A stretch of DNA of 53,462 bases from NCBI GenBank assembly GCA_026260175.1, contig JAKCWW010002796.1, positions 1 to 53,462 on the forward strand, read 5' to 3'. The notes below the pieces were generated by a model. That model saw only the letters and a list, made by a program, of their open reading frames with translations. It searched no databases and had not been told where the DNA came from. Origin of the DNA: Reticulitermes lucifugus (Eukaryota > Arthropoda > Insecta > Blattodea > Rhinotermitidae). The translations under genes were made by a program, and so were the position numbers. This document shows, in pieces, positions 1 through 12,261 of this stretch; the first letter of the stretch is position 1; each line of letters begins with the position of its first letter.

Positions 1-11
1 CAAGAACTTAA

Positions 12-62
12 TTCACTTCACTTCACTTCGAAACCAAAGCACTTCACTTCACATCACTTCAT
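12..62. repeat. Degenerate (CTTCA)n pentanucleotide microsatellite
   Basis: The pentamer cttca repeats imperfectly, with an interruption (gaaaccaaag) in the middle. The window begins close to the array, so it may continue upstream. No function is suggested. Confidence 0.7.
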
Positions 63-339
63 AGTGCCGATTGGAGTTATGCAGTCAGCAAGAGAATCCA
101 GCACATTTGCTTTTATGAAACGTGGGGAGTTTCTTGATAAGCTGAGCAACTGTTAGATTTCAAGGATAACTCTGATCCATCTGGTTAGTTTTAAACCGTT
201 CTGCTTCTTTTCATATTACTTAATGCTTTACAATTTGACGTTGCATCCATGTTCTTTATTGTGGCAGTCGACGCATGCTACAACTTTCTATTTAACGCAG
301 CCTGGTAAGGTAAAATTGCTGTGCTAAGATGTGTCCAAG

Positions 340-588
340 CCGATCCCAGTGGCCACGCGGTCTAGGGCGTGGGTCTACGGCCGCTCGCTTGCTTAGATTG
401 CGGATTCGAATCCCGCAGGGGGCATGGATGTCTGCCTCTTGCGAGCGTCGTGTGTGGCCAGGTAGAGGTCTCTGCGACAGGCCGATCACTCGTCTAGAAG
501 AGTCCTACCGAGTGTGGTGTGCCTGAGTGTGATCGAGGAACCTCACAGAGGAAGCTTAGGGGCTCTAGGGCTGTCGAGCCATAAAAAC
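340..588 (+). mobile_element. tRNA-derived SINE, family A, with TSD
   Basis: A short non-autonomous retrotransposon with an internal RNA polymerase III promoter. A box-A-like stretch (gtggccacgcgg, about 349-360) is followed by a good box B (ggattcgaatcc, 402-413) at tRNA-like spacing. The body continues about 175 bp past box B and ends in ctgtcgagccataaaaa, so the tail is A-rich. The 9-bp repeat gtgtccaag lies at 331-339 and 589-597 and reads as a target-site duplication, which fixes both ends. The same 3' end appears in the short insertion at 27365-27430. Open frames crossing it on either strand are spurious. SINEs depend on a partner LINE for copying; that partner is not identifiable here. 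Confidence 0.85.
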
Positions 589-597
589 GTGTCCAAG

Positions 598-2875
598 GCT
601 ATAATTATGAAATAACATTCCTACAAGTTATAATAAGCCTGTCTGTGTGTGTAATTATGTTCTATAATCTTCGACCTTTCTGGCTTGGCTAGCTAGGAAA
701 GTATCGATTTTGACCCGACGACTGGGTAACAGTGAAGGTACTAAAGATGATAGCCGCTGAGGTAACCTGCAGCTTGGAATTTGAATGACGCAGTGGACTG
801 CCGACACAAGCGTTATTAATAATTTAAGGATCCGTGTCTTTTGTGCTATACTGTTATGCTTATGCATTAATCTCTGGAACTAAACTCATTAAAGAATTAG
901 TTGGTAAACTTCCGAATAAATAATATCTGTCTAAACAATCCGGCTGCTTGTGTTTTAATAAAACATACCACCTCAATGAATCGCATGTTGGCCAATGGTT
1001 TGCTTAACTTCAGCTGAGGAGATTGTTTTGGCATGGATCAGCACTGCGTGTTCGCCGTGATTTCGGTGAAGTTATACAATAATAAGTCCACATTTGGTTT
1101 AATTTTACTCTGTGAGTCTTATGTGTAGTAATGAAGTCAATAAACTTAACACTCAGGGTTTAAATTTGTCAGGTTCTGTATCAGAGTCAGTCACTCTTAA
1201 ATTTAAAGCAACGGAGAAAATAAAATTAACATAAGAAAATTAACTAGGAGGAGATGGCTAAAGGAATAAAGAAGGAAGAATATGAACTAAATAAGTGAAG
1301 AAACAAACACAGTTGGTCCGCACGGATTTTCGTGTTCAGGATAACAAGGCCTCTGAAGAATTTTCGTATCGGAATTCATCCAACATGTGAAAAAATTCGG
1401 TGCAGTCCAGAGATGCACAAATTTTCCAAAATTCAGGATCCACCTCAAAATTCTGGACGCCAGAAAGTGACATGAAGCGGGTTGGATGCTAAGGACACAG
1501 AAATATTAGGCGTCGCCGCAGGAAGTTTTTTCACCGCGGCAGTCGGGCGCCAGGGATTTGTGCACCTCTTGTCTAGGCAATTTCACAAATAAGGCTGCTT
1601 TTGAATTCAGATAAAATACATTTGCTGTCGTGTGATGTCACAGTAATACGTAAAGTAATAAAAACTCAAAGGCATGAATATGCAATGTAACACTTTACTT
1701 TAATCGACAACATTTTACCACTACACAATATGTTACGCGTATAGCTAACAGCAAATAATCTTCTGATATCATGGCTTAATTCTTGCTCACAATGTTTTGT
1801 GTTTATTATATTACTATCGATAAATTTAGTGAAAGTGTAAAAAACATAGGCTTTTTATTTATTCGTAATATTTTGAAAGTTAATTTATGTTTAATGGAAA
1901 ATAGGACTTCTGTGTTTTTTGGGCAAGTATCTCGGTCGAGGACGAATTGTAAATAAATGCATGCCTTTTTTTCGAGATGTAGCTGCCATATTTTTAGGCG
2001 CGTTCGCATATGCAATCATTCAGTCTGTCTGCAGGATTATAAAAATTGGAGAGCCACTCAAAGGATTTTCATTACATTTAAAGTTGGGAAATATTTTGGA
2101 CAATGATCGAGAAATTTAAAGTCATCATTTAGTTCTTACAGCTTTAAAGATTATTTTAAATAAGGGTCTCATTGTGTTTCTATGCATATCTCGAGTGTGA
2201 CTCGCTAAATAATTATGGGAGCAAAAACTATTACGTACAAACTCCATACAGAAGTAAGAAGTAAACATTTTTGTGTAGAGTATTTTCTTTCCAAGTCTTG
2301 CGGTTTCGAGATATTTTAGCATAATGTCCTCTGTGTGTACATTTCTGTACCTGTATGCTGGAACAGCTGAGAATATTATTGCGGACATATCCATCCTCGA
2401 ATTCAGATTTGGTGTATCCTGTTAACATATTACTCTCTAGCAGTAGACTTTGATACATATATTACATAAGTATTAAAATTATCTAGCATTTTTCTAGTGT
2501 GTGCAGTAACAAAGGATTGACTTCGTAATACCCACCGTTTATTCGTTCAGTGTCTAGCTTTGACTTGTTTCGGTTTAAGCTTCAACTAAGAGTTGTTAGT
2601 GAACTTCACGTTTTTTTTAATATAATGAGAGTGTTTGTCGTGACGCTTGTTACTAAGTTTTTAGCGAAAAGCTTCATTTTCACGGATGATGCCAAGTAAA
2701 AAAGTTTTAATACTTTAACGCTAATTTTTTTTTACACAGAATGCATATATATGTGTAGACGATGGTGAAAAACTCACTTGCCACTAGAGCCAACATATTA
2801 AACATAGAGTGGCAAGTGATTTTGGCGCCACTCTGTACTTCTTATGATTCTCAAAATAAGTAGAGATTATTTCCT
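598..2875. other. No gene seen; AT-rich unique-looking DNA
   Basis: Only short open frames (under 95 codons) without recognisable domains. A 12-bp-arm inverted repeat (tcacttgccact at 2774-2785, its complement at 2808-2819) could form a small hairpin. I see no further repeat or regulatory signal I can defend. Confidence 0.5.
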
Positions 2876-2887
2876 TCAATAGCATTA

Positions 2888-3236
2888 TGAGTATGAGTAA
2901 ATAATGGGTAGAGCCCTTGCGGTCCCGATGCACGTAGGCCTTTAACAGGCCCGTTGTGCCCCTTAACTAAAGTCCAAGTCATGAGAGCCCTGTCCTTTTA
3001 ATAAAGTTCCGGATCGCCCCCAGACTTAGTTCTCTGACATCCTCAGGGTCTAAAAAGAAGGAACCAAGATATGTATGTCCGTGTGTCGCCAAGGCTTCAC
3101 ACTCACACAAAACATGAGCTGAGGTCTCCTCCTCTGCTCTGCACCTCCTACACAAGGGACTGTCTCTCAGTCCCATAATGTGAAGGTGTTTTCTCAAGAT
3201 GCTATGTTCGGTAAGAAGGCCAATAACTACTCTGGC
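2888..3236 (-). mobile_element. 5'-truncated non-LTR retrotransposon 3' end with perfect TSD
   Basis: The minus strand is open from about 3235 to the stop at 2979 and encodes the C-terminal tail of a LINE ORF2. It begins RVVIGLLTEHSILRKHLHIM and contains a cysteine/histidine knuckle, CRRC followed by H-x-L-C-x-C. It ends at IRNFIKRTGLS, then runs into a roughly 90-bp 3' UTR. This layout is known from the segment after the RNase H region in R1/Jockey/I-group elements; the clade is my inference. The 12-bp sequence tcaatagcatta occurs at 2876-2887 and 3237-3248, exactly bracketing the insertion. The reading frame is lost immediately before RVV, as expected for 5' truncation during target-primed reverse transcription. 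The intact frame suggests a fairly recent insertion. Confidence 0.85.
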
Positions 3237-3248
3237 TCAATAGCATTA

Positions 3249-4796
3249 ACTGGGTGACCTTTGTCATGGTGACAGGAATACACGGTTACAGGACTACTCT
3301 GTGGCAGGAACTGCACTGTGTGGGCTTAATTATTTGTATGCATTAAGTAAGTTACGAAATATTTCTTCTCTTTCTTATATTAAATAAACTTTTTACCTTC
3401 AAATTTAATTTGGACAGCTCAGATTTTAGCATGCTCTTCATAATTCTTTTCGCTGAACGCGCCTGTTCAGTGTGCCCTGTGTATTTTATTATAAGTGCTC
3501 TATTCGTTTATTAGTATCTTGCAACAGCAGGCGTACCCAGTAGAGAATGTACCCACAGCAAGCTTGTTTGGCGACAGCTGTCCGGAGATCTAAAGGCGCG
3601 TTTTACGTAGGCTATATTTCGGAATTCTTTAATGCAATTTGTGTGCAGCTACGTAAAACTGATAAGGTGTAGTTCTGGTGTATTTCTTTATCGTAATTTG
3701 AAGTGATTTGGAAATAAAGCATAAATAGAAGCGAATAAAACTTGCTGTACGTAGGGTTACAGAACTTAATAAAGTTGCATGACTGATGGGGGAAGGTGAA
3801 AGTTCTTATTTTCACGCGTTGGCGTTTTCTTTCGTGCTTCAAGACGTCGGGGAGTTGACGTGTTCTTTGTTCACCGTTGTTTCCAAGTGTGCCGCAAAAT
3901 CTGATATCAAAGTACATTTTGCGCAGGCACACAAGTGTGTGAGAACCACTGATAAAGATGAAAAGGCGAAGACAAGATAACGTTTCCCCTATGCCTAAGG
4001 ACCATAGAGGCATGGAGATAAACATCCACTCATTATAGACCTCGGCACTACATGGTTGTAGTCATACTCCAGTAATTTTGTCCCATACAAAGAGCCCTCT
4101 GTACCCAATATTTCAAGAACGTCTACTGCATACCTTCATTCTAACGGGTATATACCAGCTCGCGCACCGCCAGTTTTTCGACTGAACTGTCCCTCGTAGA
4201 AATGTCGCATACAGTAGGCATTGAGACCCCACTAGACTAATATCTGGGCATGAACCCCAAACGGCCCTCGACACCAAGACAGACTGGCCGACTGATCGTC
4301 AGCCGTAACGTGACTGAGACTCAGGTCCTGATCCTGACTCTGACCACGGGCTATGTGGTCCCTGCCTCGTTCCAGTGCCAGTCAATTGCCTCATCAACAC
4401 TGTCGTTACGTGAATGAACGATCAGTCCGTATTTTCATAGTACACACGCCGTTATTCCAGTCGGTAGAATTGTCGTTATGTTTACGAACACATTGCCGTG
4501 TTGTCTGTGTATCCTGCACGCCCCATCAAAAATTTAGAACTTTAGATCATGGGAACAACATTATTACTCACAAGTTTTGCCAGATTTGTTGACTAGCTTG
4601 TAAATTGGCCTGTAGTGCACAAATGTATATGATTTGCCAAATTTTTCAACGAAAACGATATGACAAGTGTTTGAGTAAGTACTAGGAGAATAACTTTTGA
4701 CTCCATCTTTGTAGAAAGTTCGATTTTAGGTTGTCACAGCTCTGCCTAACATTTCCATCTTCTGGCGCGTGACACTTTATAGTCTGTTAGCATTTT
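3249..4796. other. No recognisable gene; one unassigned open frame
   Basis: An open frame of 137 codons runs on the minus strand (3612-4025). Its product is hydrophobic and aromatic in parts but shows no domain I recognise, and splice sites or codon bias do not support it. Chance is the simplest explanation. No tandem repeat or SINE head is visible. Confidence 0.4.
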
Positions 4797-4836
4797 ACCG
4801 ACGTTTCAGAGGTTCATGCTACCTCAATGCAGGATC
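4797..4836 (-). ncRNA. Degraded hammerhead-like fold
   Basis: On the minus strand, a perfect 5-bp hairpin (GAGGU/ACCUC) is followed by U, GAAA and the ACGU palindrome, and a CC/GG pair flanks the whole. The upstream core reads UGCAUU instead of CUGANGA, so catalytic residues are missing. It is listed because its order matches the better copies elsewhere in the window. Confidence 0.25.
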
Positions 4837-5117
4837 CTCTGCACACTGACTACTCGGCCTCAGATCCCTGAAGACAGCCATATTTATGTTTTAAACCATG
4901 TTGGACAAGGTTGAAACGACTAAAACCAGGCACCATTTCCGACACTAATGCCTTTGGTGCTTTTTCCTGCTTCTCAGTGCACTGATCGCTAGTCAATTTA
5001 ACAGATTCCCAAATCTGACAGGTGGGTGGAAAATATCTGCAATGACGCCCTTGCGCCTCTGTGAGTCTTTGTATGCGTGAACTTAAATGTCAATGTGACG
5101 TGGGAAACCTTATATCA

Positions 5118-5405
5118 GGTAAGGTAAAGTTCAGCCTAGAACAGGCCATGAAGGCCCAGAGGGGGAGTAGAGGTATAGCTCTACTCTTTCTTTAACCTTG
5201 GCGCTAAATGGTGGTGGGTGGTCAACGCCACGCCCCGGCCGCTTTATCCTCGGGAAAGAGACACGGAACCCATTTTACAGGAGGCTGGGTGGGCCCCAGG
5301 GCAGGTCTGGACGGGTACGGAAAATCTCGCCCCCACCGGGATTCGATCCCCGGACCCTCCACCCCGTAGCGAGTCGCTATACCGACTACGCTATTCCGGC
5401 CCACA
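5118..5405 (-). mobile_element. tRNA-derived SINE, family B, with 13-bp TSD
   Basis: Read on the minus strand, a tRNA-like head (box A around 5399-5381, box B complement gggattcgatcccc at about 5352-5338) leads into a body and ends in gaactttacc. The 13-bp sequence aaaccttatatca is at 5105-5117 and 5406-5418, a perfect TSD. The minus-strand frame NSVVGIATRYGVEGPGIES is a phrase that turns up often as a predicted protein in insect genomes and comes from this SINE head; it is not a gene. Family members with the same tail are at 23328-23626 and 44302-44597. Confidence 0.9.
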
Positions 5406-5418
5406 AAACCTTATATCA

Positions 5419-7536
5419 TGAATTTGAAAATACAGATATTCCATTCTGGTGTATACCTCTCTGTCTCTCGCATCTTGCCGTTCTGATGTTGATCGAATAT
5501 GAGCACATTTACTGAACAAATCATTCCACCTACTGTCTATTTGCTGAACCACTGGACTAGATTGATTATATGCATTTCCATATTTGTACTGCCATTATGT
5601 CATTAGTCTATATTGTACCATTATTTAGTCAGTGAACTAACAATTCTATTTGCTTTCTTAATCGTATATTACATTCTCTTCATTTGCCCTGCGCAAACGA
5701 TTCCAGTGAAATACTTTACATTTTAATGGTAAAGTTACTATTATGCTTTATGTGTTCTGTCATACCAAATTATGTACTGAGCTATGCTCTTTCTTTGAAG
5801 TTTATGCGCATTTGTTTACGAGTTAACCAGTTGTTTAAGTAGTCAGTATGCTTTATTTGCTGTCTGTCGAAGCCGCGTTTGCACTGCGTTTATTCTTGTA
5901 TTATAAGGTTTAAAGTTAGTTTCATAAACGGAGGAAATAAGCAGTCTAAGGAACCAGTTTCTGCAGCATACTGTAACTCCTCGAAATACTGAACTCAGTT
6001 CTGTTGTCTGATCATGTTTGATCCAAACGAGCACTGTTTTAAGTCTGTGGTGTATTGTGTGGCTATTCTGTTACATATGCGGACTTTTCGGAGTTACATA
6101 TTGTGATCTGATGGGGCTCTTAGGTGAGGGTTTTCTGTGAGAATGGAGTTACAGAATTTTGAGGTGGCAAAAATTTAGATTTTGGTCTTCTGGTTTGAAG
6201 CTTTGGTGTAGTCTACAAGCGTAATTGTAATACTGGCACAGAAGGATGTGAGACTTCTTACAGCTGTGTTTGGTCTGTCATCATCTGCAGTCTTTCTGAT
6301 CTTACCATTTTGCATTAAAGTCTGAATAATTTATGAGATTGAGATTTTGCCACTAACAAACAAGACAAGAAGCAAGCAAGCAAGAAAGCAGAGAAACAAT
6401 CAGCAGAATATCTGCTATCCTAAAATGAACTGTACCAGATTCCAGTTTTATAAAGTACCTTATGTGGAACTCGGTTTCCATTTGTCACGAAGAGCATTTA
6501 CTTTGACAGTACTGCACTATTCAAACAGGTAATACACAAAACGCTGCGTAATACTGGCGCTCCTAGAAATATCACAGACCACAAAGGAAAACATTCGTCT
6601 GGAATCGACTTTGTAATTTTTTTACGAATGTAGGCCTAACAGTAAAGTCCCTGTAGAACTCATAACACATATTTTCCTTTTGCACAGACTTGTGGTCCTA
6701 TAACCTTGTGTTTTTGGTGTTATATTAGTGTAATTTAAGTTTATAATGCAACGCTGACATTTAATTTGTCTCAAGGGATTTTGTGCCATGTCCGCGTGTG
6801 GGTGGTCATAGACATGAATCGTACGTATTTCGCTACTTGGAAACGTACATGTGATGCGGAATTTTGTTGCTATTTTTCGCATCATCACCACACTTATAAT
6901 TGTTGAACCACGCTTAATGTTTCATGCATAGTTTGTGCGAATGTTCACTATCAATCTTCATACAAAATTTTATACTCTCTCTCTACTGGACCATTAGTTA
7001 TGTCTCCAAAATTTAAAGCTACATGAAAATGTTCATACAACCTGCATGTTGTTTAATTCCTGCATATGAAACATAATAGGAACTGCACATTTTTCGAAGA
7101 CCATTAGCATATATCATATGAAGGCCCTGCAGTAAGCGGAGTAAGTGTTGCTACCACGTTACAGCTTCCAGCGTCAACCATTTTGTTATTACTGATTGTA
7201 GGATCTCGTAACGCATTTTTGTGGTGGCCTTTAGTCTTACTACATTCGAACTAAATTTCATGAAAGTCAACCAATTGCCTAAAATTCTGAAATGGGGGAC
7301 ACTTACACGGACGCACTGAGACATACTGTGATCTCAGGAAACTATTATTCTTCCAAACAAAAATTTATCATGATAAAGAATGAATTCAAAGTGTAGAGAC
7401 ATGTCTGTTTGTTGCCTTTTGCCATATCATCCGAAGCACTGAATTCAGTTACATCCGTTACCACAAAGAAAGGACGCGTCAAGTACCGGGTGATCCAATT
7501 TTTCTTGATACCGGCCTAGTACAACTGCTATTTTAC
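5419..7536. other. No gene seen
   Basis: Short open frames only. A small aagc-rich run lies near 6365-6390. No domains, tRNA-like heads or long inverted repeats recognised. Confidence 0.5.
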
Positions 7537-7566
7537 GTCATCATCATCAGCAGCAGCAGCAACAGG
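7537..7566. repeat. Short (TCA)n(GCA)n trinucleotide run
   Basis: About four tca units followed by about five gca units. Too short for a functional claim; a likely variable microsatellite. Confidence 0.65.
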
Positions 7567-10500
7567 GTGTAAGCCATCTGGGCTGTGTCTTCTTCATTTG
7601 TGTTGGTTGGCCATCTTGTCCTTGGTCTTCCCTTTCTAAACTATGCCTTTGGAAGTCGTCATTAAGTCAACCAACAATCAGTCCAATGTCTGCATGACCC
7701 ACGAGTATCAGCCTTTGTGATTGACGTTACTACATCATAAATTGGTAATTTTAGTGACGTGAAAGAAGTGTATCAGAATGAAATTTACTGTTTCTGTAGA
7801 CTGGTAGTTCTTTCATGAGTTCGAGTGACACTTTGACAAGCGCACACACTACCTGCGTGTCATACCGACGGATAAAGTCTTTCCATATTTAAGTGAGTAA
7901 AACTCTAAAGTAAAGTGGATTATTTCTATTTGTTGGGCATGTCAAAAATCACAAGCTGATGTCGGCGAAAACAAATTTCTTTCATTCCCGTTTTCTAGTC
8001 CATAGTTCTGATGCTTTCGGAAATAAGATGTGATCCTGTCTCTTCTGAGAGTTCTTCGCAACGCACACTGTCGTCAGGAGCTACCAGTTTTGAAAATGCC
8101 GCTACCACAGCATTCGATTCTTTTCGCCTTGGCTTGCGCAGTTGGGGAGAATGGGTGTTATAGCATGGGGAATCGAAATAATGAGACTCGATGTCGCTAG
8201 GGGAAGGAGCGGAAATGACGGGAAACATTAACCTTAATTACAATGACATTTATTAATTGAAATTTATTCTTAAAGCCGTAATTCCAAAAGTGGCTTACAC
8301 GAATGTCCTCAGATTCGAATGGGATGAAGAAACGTGCAACTTGAAAGGATGAATAAAACTTTTTATCTTGAAAAGAGCCACTAGTATGAAGTCTTTACAG
8401 ATGGAGGACAGAAAGTGACATGTTGATGTAGTGCCATGGCGGTTATGGACACCGCACTGTTGATTGACCGCTGTCAATATCCTGCACTCGTATTGCACCA
8501 TGCTATACAGTCCTTTCGCTCGATCCCTGTCCCACTGAACTACTGTATATGAAAGCCATACCATTACCGCAACAGCGATAATTTTGTGACAGCGACTGAG
8601 AAAATTATCAGCCTTCATGGTTTATTTGAAGTGCAACGGAATATACCCGCTTCTGAAGGTCGATAGCATTACTGTGTATACAGTGTCTGGAAACGTTAGA
8701 GCGGTATGGAACAGACGTACATGGAAGGAAGTAGGGCAATTCCGAAGTATTGTTTGTTCAGCTACACTGACACGGCTTTCCTAAATGAGACACAATAATG
8801 AAGATAAACTGTGCGTTATTATTTTTTGTGGTTCTAATGTTTGCTTACGTCATTTGACCACTTATGTTCTATGTGAGGAAAGGAAACAAAATAAATAAAA
8901 GGAAAGAAGGAGAAATTCCCGAATGTTTAGCGCCCGTGCTTCGTATTCAGAAGGTCCGACATCAATCTTCTATTCGTGAGCCGCCTATTCTGACGGCCAA
9001 TTTTTGAGTTTCTGCAATCACTGCAACAAAATGACTATGCATTTTTAAGTGTGTTATTTAACAAATCTATTAATTGCTGATATTATAGAGCTACAGTGAT
9101 ACACGAAAGAATGAGTATGGAGGATTGGTGGAATGATACTGACTTGGGAAATCCGAAGTACTCGTAGATAAACATGTCTCAACGTAACTTTTTACGCCAC
9201 AAGTCTCACGTAGACTAAGTTGATACAGATACTGGGCGTCCACTGTGAGACGCCGGTGACTAAAGCATGAGGCTGCATTATAGATTTATTGCTTTACTTA
9301 AATAAGCTGCTTGAACAGCGGAAAAAGTATAACGTCGAATGTGTTTGGAAAATCAAAAAGGATGAGGTGGACGGTGTATGTGGCACGCGTGGGAGAGAAG
9401 AGAAATGCACACAGGAATTTGGTGGGGAAACCTGAAGGAAAGTAAAGCTTGGAAGAAATTTTAAAGTGGATCTTAAAGGAATTAGGTGGAGGTTGTGAAC
9501 TTGATGTATCTGAGTTCAGGAGAGGGACAAGAGGTCAGCTGTTGTTAAAACGTTAATGAGATTTCGGGTTCCATGAATTGCGGGAAATTTATTGAACAGC
9601 TGAGGAACTAGTAGCTCCTGAAGAAGGACCCTGCTCCATGGAGTTATCGAGTTGTTTGGTTGACTGGAAAAAGAAGCCGATCAGAGGATAGGAATTCGGA
9701 AGGGCATGTTACTGGTGTTTTCCAAGTTATGCAAGGATTTTCATTGTGAACGAACCCCAGTTAGGATTGTCGGCAGACTATTCCTAAAACACTACTACAG
9801 GTGCGTCACAATAACGTAGTGACGTTGAGCGTCACGTCACCGGTTAGTAGATTCAATTTTCAAAGCGATGCCGACGTTCATAGGCTGGTGGGAAATTCAG
9901 AAATCGTGGGTTTAATTGGCTGCAAGGTGAGAGCAGCAATTCATTAAATATTTTCCTCTTTATATTGTTTGTTTTCGAAATGCTTCGTAACCAACAGTAA
10001 CACTCAATATTCAGTGTTTAATAATAAATAATAAAATAATGTGGACATGCCTTTTGAGGGAACATAAAGTAACTAAAATTGGCGGACTTCAGAGTTGGAA
10101 GTGTCCAAAGAATAGTTCTGTGCTTTTTGACTACTGTTAATGATCGGTGCTGAATGTATTGCTATACGGTGAGGTCAGCAATGAGCCGACCGTAGTCGGT
10201 CATGTTACTGCTGCAGTGACAGAAGAAAGAAAAGTTTGGAACATGTTGTGCTTTACTAGAAATTAACAGAAGCACACACACACACACTTATATCACGCTT
10301 CCGCAATTACTTAAAAAATATGCACTTTTATTTGAGTATCTTTCTTTCAAAATCAGTATTATGGAATTGTTTAAAGACGTAAGTGCGGTATGTTATGACT
10401 TCGTGAAGTCTGACAGCAGTTCATACACACCCATACCATGGGATCTAAACAGGCCTCACCGGAGATACTGTTGAACACACACAGGATTCTTCTTCTGTAA

Positions 10501-11560
10501 CTTTGCCTACTGAAACTACTCGTATTATCCCCGAAGCAGCCGCCTCCAGTATACAAGCTTTACCGCTACACCAAGCTGATTGTTAATTCCCATTTGGTGC
10601 CAAATGTTTTATGCTGTTGAGAAGTTCATAAATAATTGGAAAAAGTCTCCCCTGCTTTTGTGTAAGCCAAACTTTCAACAAATACCCGCTATACACACGC
10701 ACACCTACACGCCAGTTTCATCAACAAGACCTGTATTTGTATGACATTCCTGCTTCCATCTTTTGATGCTTGCAAACAAAAATGCTTGTCCCCAGTCCTG
10801 GTACCGTATATGCCCACCCGTCTCGTTCGTATTATAAATTATAAATTGTTTCGTCATGTATTATTCGCCAGTCCTTTACTTTATGTACGTTTTGTCTGAA
10901 TACTTCGCTTTGTTTTCTTTCTATACCACCGCCAATTTGTGTTTTTTTTATGAGAATGGGAGGCAGAGTTCCACACGCAACAGAGCGGCAGGCAAAATAG
11001 TAATTTTATATTCGCAGTGTTATAAATAAATTGAACAACACACATAAAATTAATGTTTGGACTATATACTCGTATATTAGTGTGGCATGAGACTGCTTTT
11101 CGTTTAAGAAATGTTTACGGTAGCCCGATTATACGACGCATTTATACCATCTCTACGTCACGTGCAATCTGTCACATACTTTGTTGTTCGTCGAGTGCAT
11201 CACACAGGCGCGTAACCGAAAACCATTCACATCGCGGTTCATGCGTCGTTCAGCAGCTACAGTGCAGACCTCTGGGATTATACACACGAGCAGGAGGTAC
11301 TTGTAGAGCTGAGATACAGTTTCGAGTGCCAAAACTTGATACCTGGTAGGGTCAGCATTCTTTTTGTCCACGTCTATATCGTCTCTGGGATCCTCCAATT
11401 TTTCCATCCAATATCTAACGAGTGATTTTTCTAGAAAGGGGACGCAGCCCAAGAGCGAAGCTAAACAATCAGCTTCATATCATGTGGAATTTAAGTTGAC
11501 ACTTTGCCCTCATGTCCCCTATACCCTCTCAAAACGTGGTTCATGGGAGGCAACTTTTTT
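7567..11560. other. No gene seen in about 4 kb
   Basis: No frame over 110 codons and no family signature. A short (CA)n run sits at about 10272-10287. The rest appears unique at this reading level. Confidence 0.45.
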
Positions 11561-11719
11561 CTTTTATGAAACCAACAAAATGCACATACAACATACACAA
11601 TAGTATAGTCTTTTATCACTCCAACATGTTTCGGCACTACTGTGCCATCCTCAGGGATGGAGTAATAAAAGAATATCATATTGTGTGTGTTGTATGTGCG
11701 TTTTGTTTCTTAAGTAAAA
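11561..11719. repeat. Inverted repeat around a hammerhead-like core
   Basis: Left arm (about 11576-11623) and right arm (about 11658-11705) are reverse complements at roughly 85 percent by eye, for example gcacatacaacatacacaat against its complement in attgtgtgtgttgtatgtgc. The match extends weakly outward to 11561 and 11719. The central 40 bp is the hairpin motif at 11621-11660, so the whole can fold as one long stem capped by that motif. It may be a small fold-back or MITE-like element; no clear TSD was found. Confidence 0.65.
11621..11660 (-). ncRNA. Hammerhead-ribozyme-like motif in inverted repeat
   Basis: Minus strand order: CUGAGGA (complement of 11648-11654), one U, stem GGCAC/GUGCC with loop AGUA, GAAA (complement of 11629-11632), palindrome ACAUGU (11624-11629), then U. 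Outer stem UCC/GGA is 3 bp directly next to the core. In an alternative pairing ACUCC/GGAGU joins the long arms, leaving AUCC unpaired. The core bases fit the hammerhead consensus CUGANGA...GAAA. The extra U before stem II does not. Confidence 0.4.
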
Positions 11720-11965
11720 GAACATAAGTTGATTAAAATGCATGGAGTAAGCAATTTAAAAGAGGCAATTTTATTTTTATATAAACCTAAGGATTCCTTT
11801 GTAATAGGTCGCGATTCCTTAAGTTAATGGAGATCACTGACTGCCTGCTGCGTTCTGCAAGTAAAAAAAGCCATTAAGTAAGCCTTGCCTAATTTGCACA
11901 AAGAAATTCATAATTTAGAATTCAGCTACCCGTCTGATACTAGTACGAAGCTGCTCCATTACAGG

Positions 11966-12253
11966 CCTGAACAGGCCCGTTGGGATCCAAGAATTTGAGG
12001 CTCCCAGAATTAATAGAAAATCGGCACATGAAGGTGGTAGGGTTGTTAGCCCTACGCACTGGCCGCCTTTACTCCCAGGCGATATTATTAGTACTACTTT
12101 TTTAGAGGCTGAGTCGACTCCAGGGTCATAGTGAGGCCGGAAGGATTAAGTCAATAAAAAAGCCCAATGACCCCATCGGGAATAGAACCGGCGACCTTCG
12201 GGATTGTAGCGCAGTGCGTCAACCAACTGCCCCAACTCGTAGTCCCTAGTACT
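11966..12253 (-). mobile_element. tRNA-derived SINE, family C, probable TSD
   Basis: The minus strand reads gttggggcagttggttgacg (box A region, about 12235-12216), then ggttctattcccg (box B, about 12191-12179), a normal tRNA-like arrangement. The body runs to about 11966. The 8-bp sequence attacagg at 11958-11965 and 12254-12261 may be the TSD. The body differs from families A, B and D, though an aggcctg...caggcccgt phrase near its 3' end resembles the 3' UTR of the LINE at 2888-3236. If real, that would hint at a shared 3' end with a partner LINE. Confidence 0.75.
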
Positions 12254-12261
12254 ATTACAGG

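Noticed and set aside
329..526. Possible tRNA genes at the box A/box B sites (also 5340, 12180, 23565, 28628 and 44355)
   Set aside because: The heads lack clear cloverleaf closure at the acceptor stem and run directly into SINE bodies with TSDs, so they are SINE promoters.
3612..4025. 137-codon minus-strand open frame as a candidate gene
   Set aside because: No recognised domain or conserved motif and an overlapping frame on the other strand; chance is sufficient.
7600..7640. Minus-strand tract resembling the GRPRTRW tail of LINE reverse transcriptases
   Set aside because: Only about ten codons with several changes; too short to support.
9616..9650. ctgaagaagg motif resembling a CUGANGA core
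   Set aside because: No GAAA and palindrome follow at the expected place.
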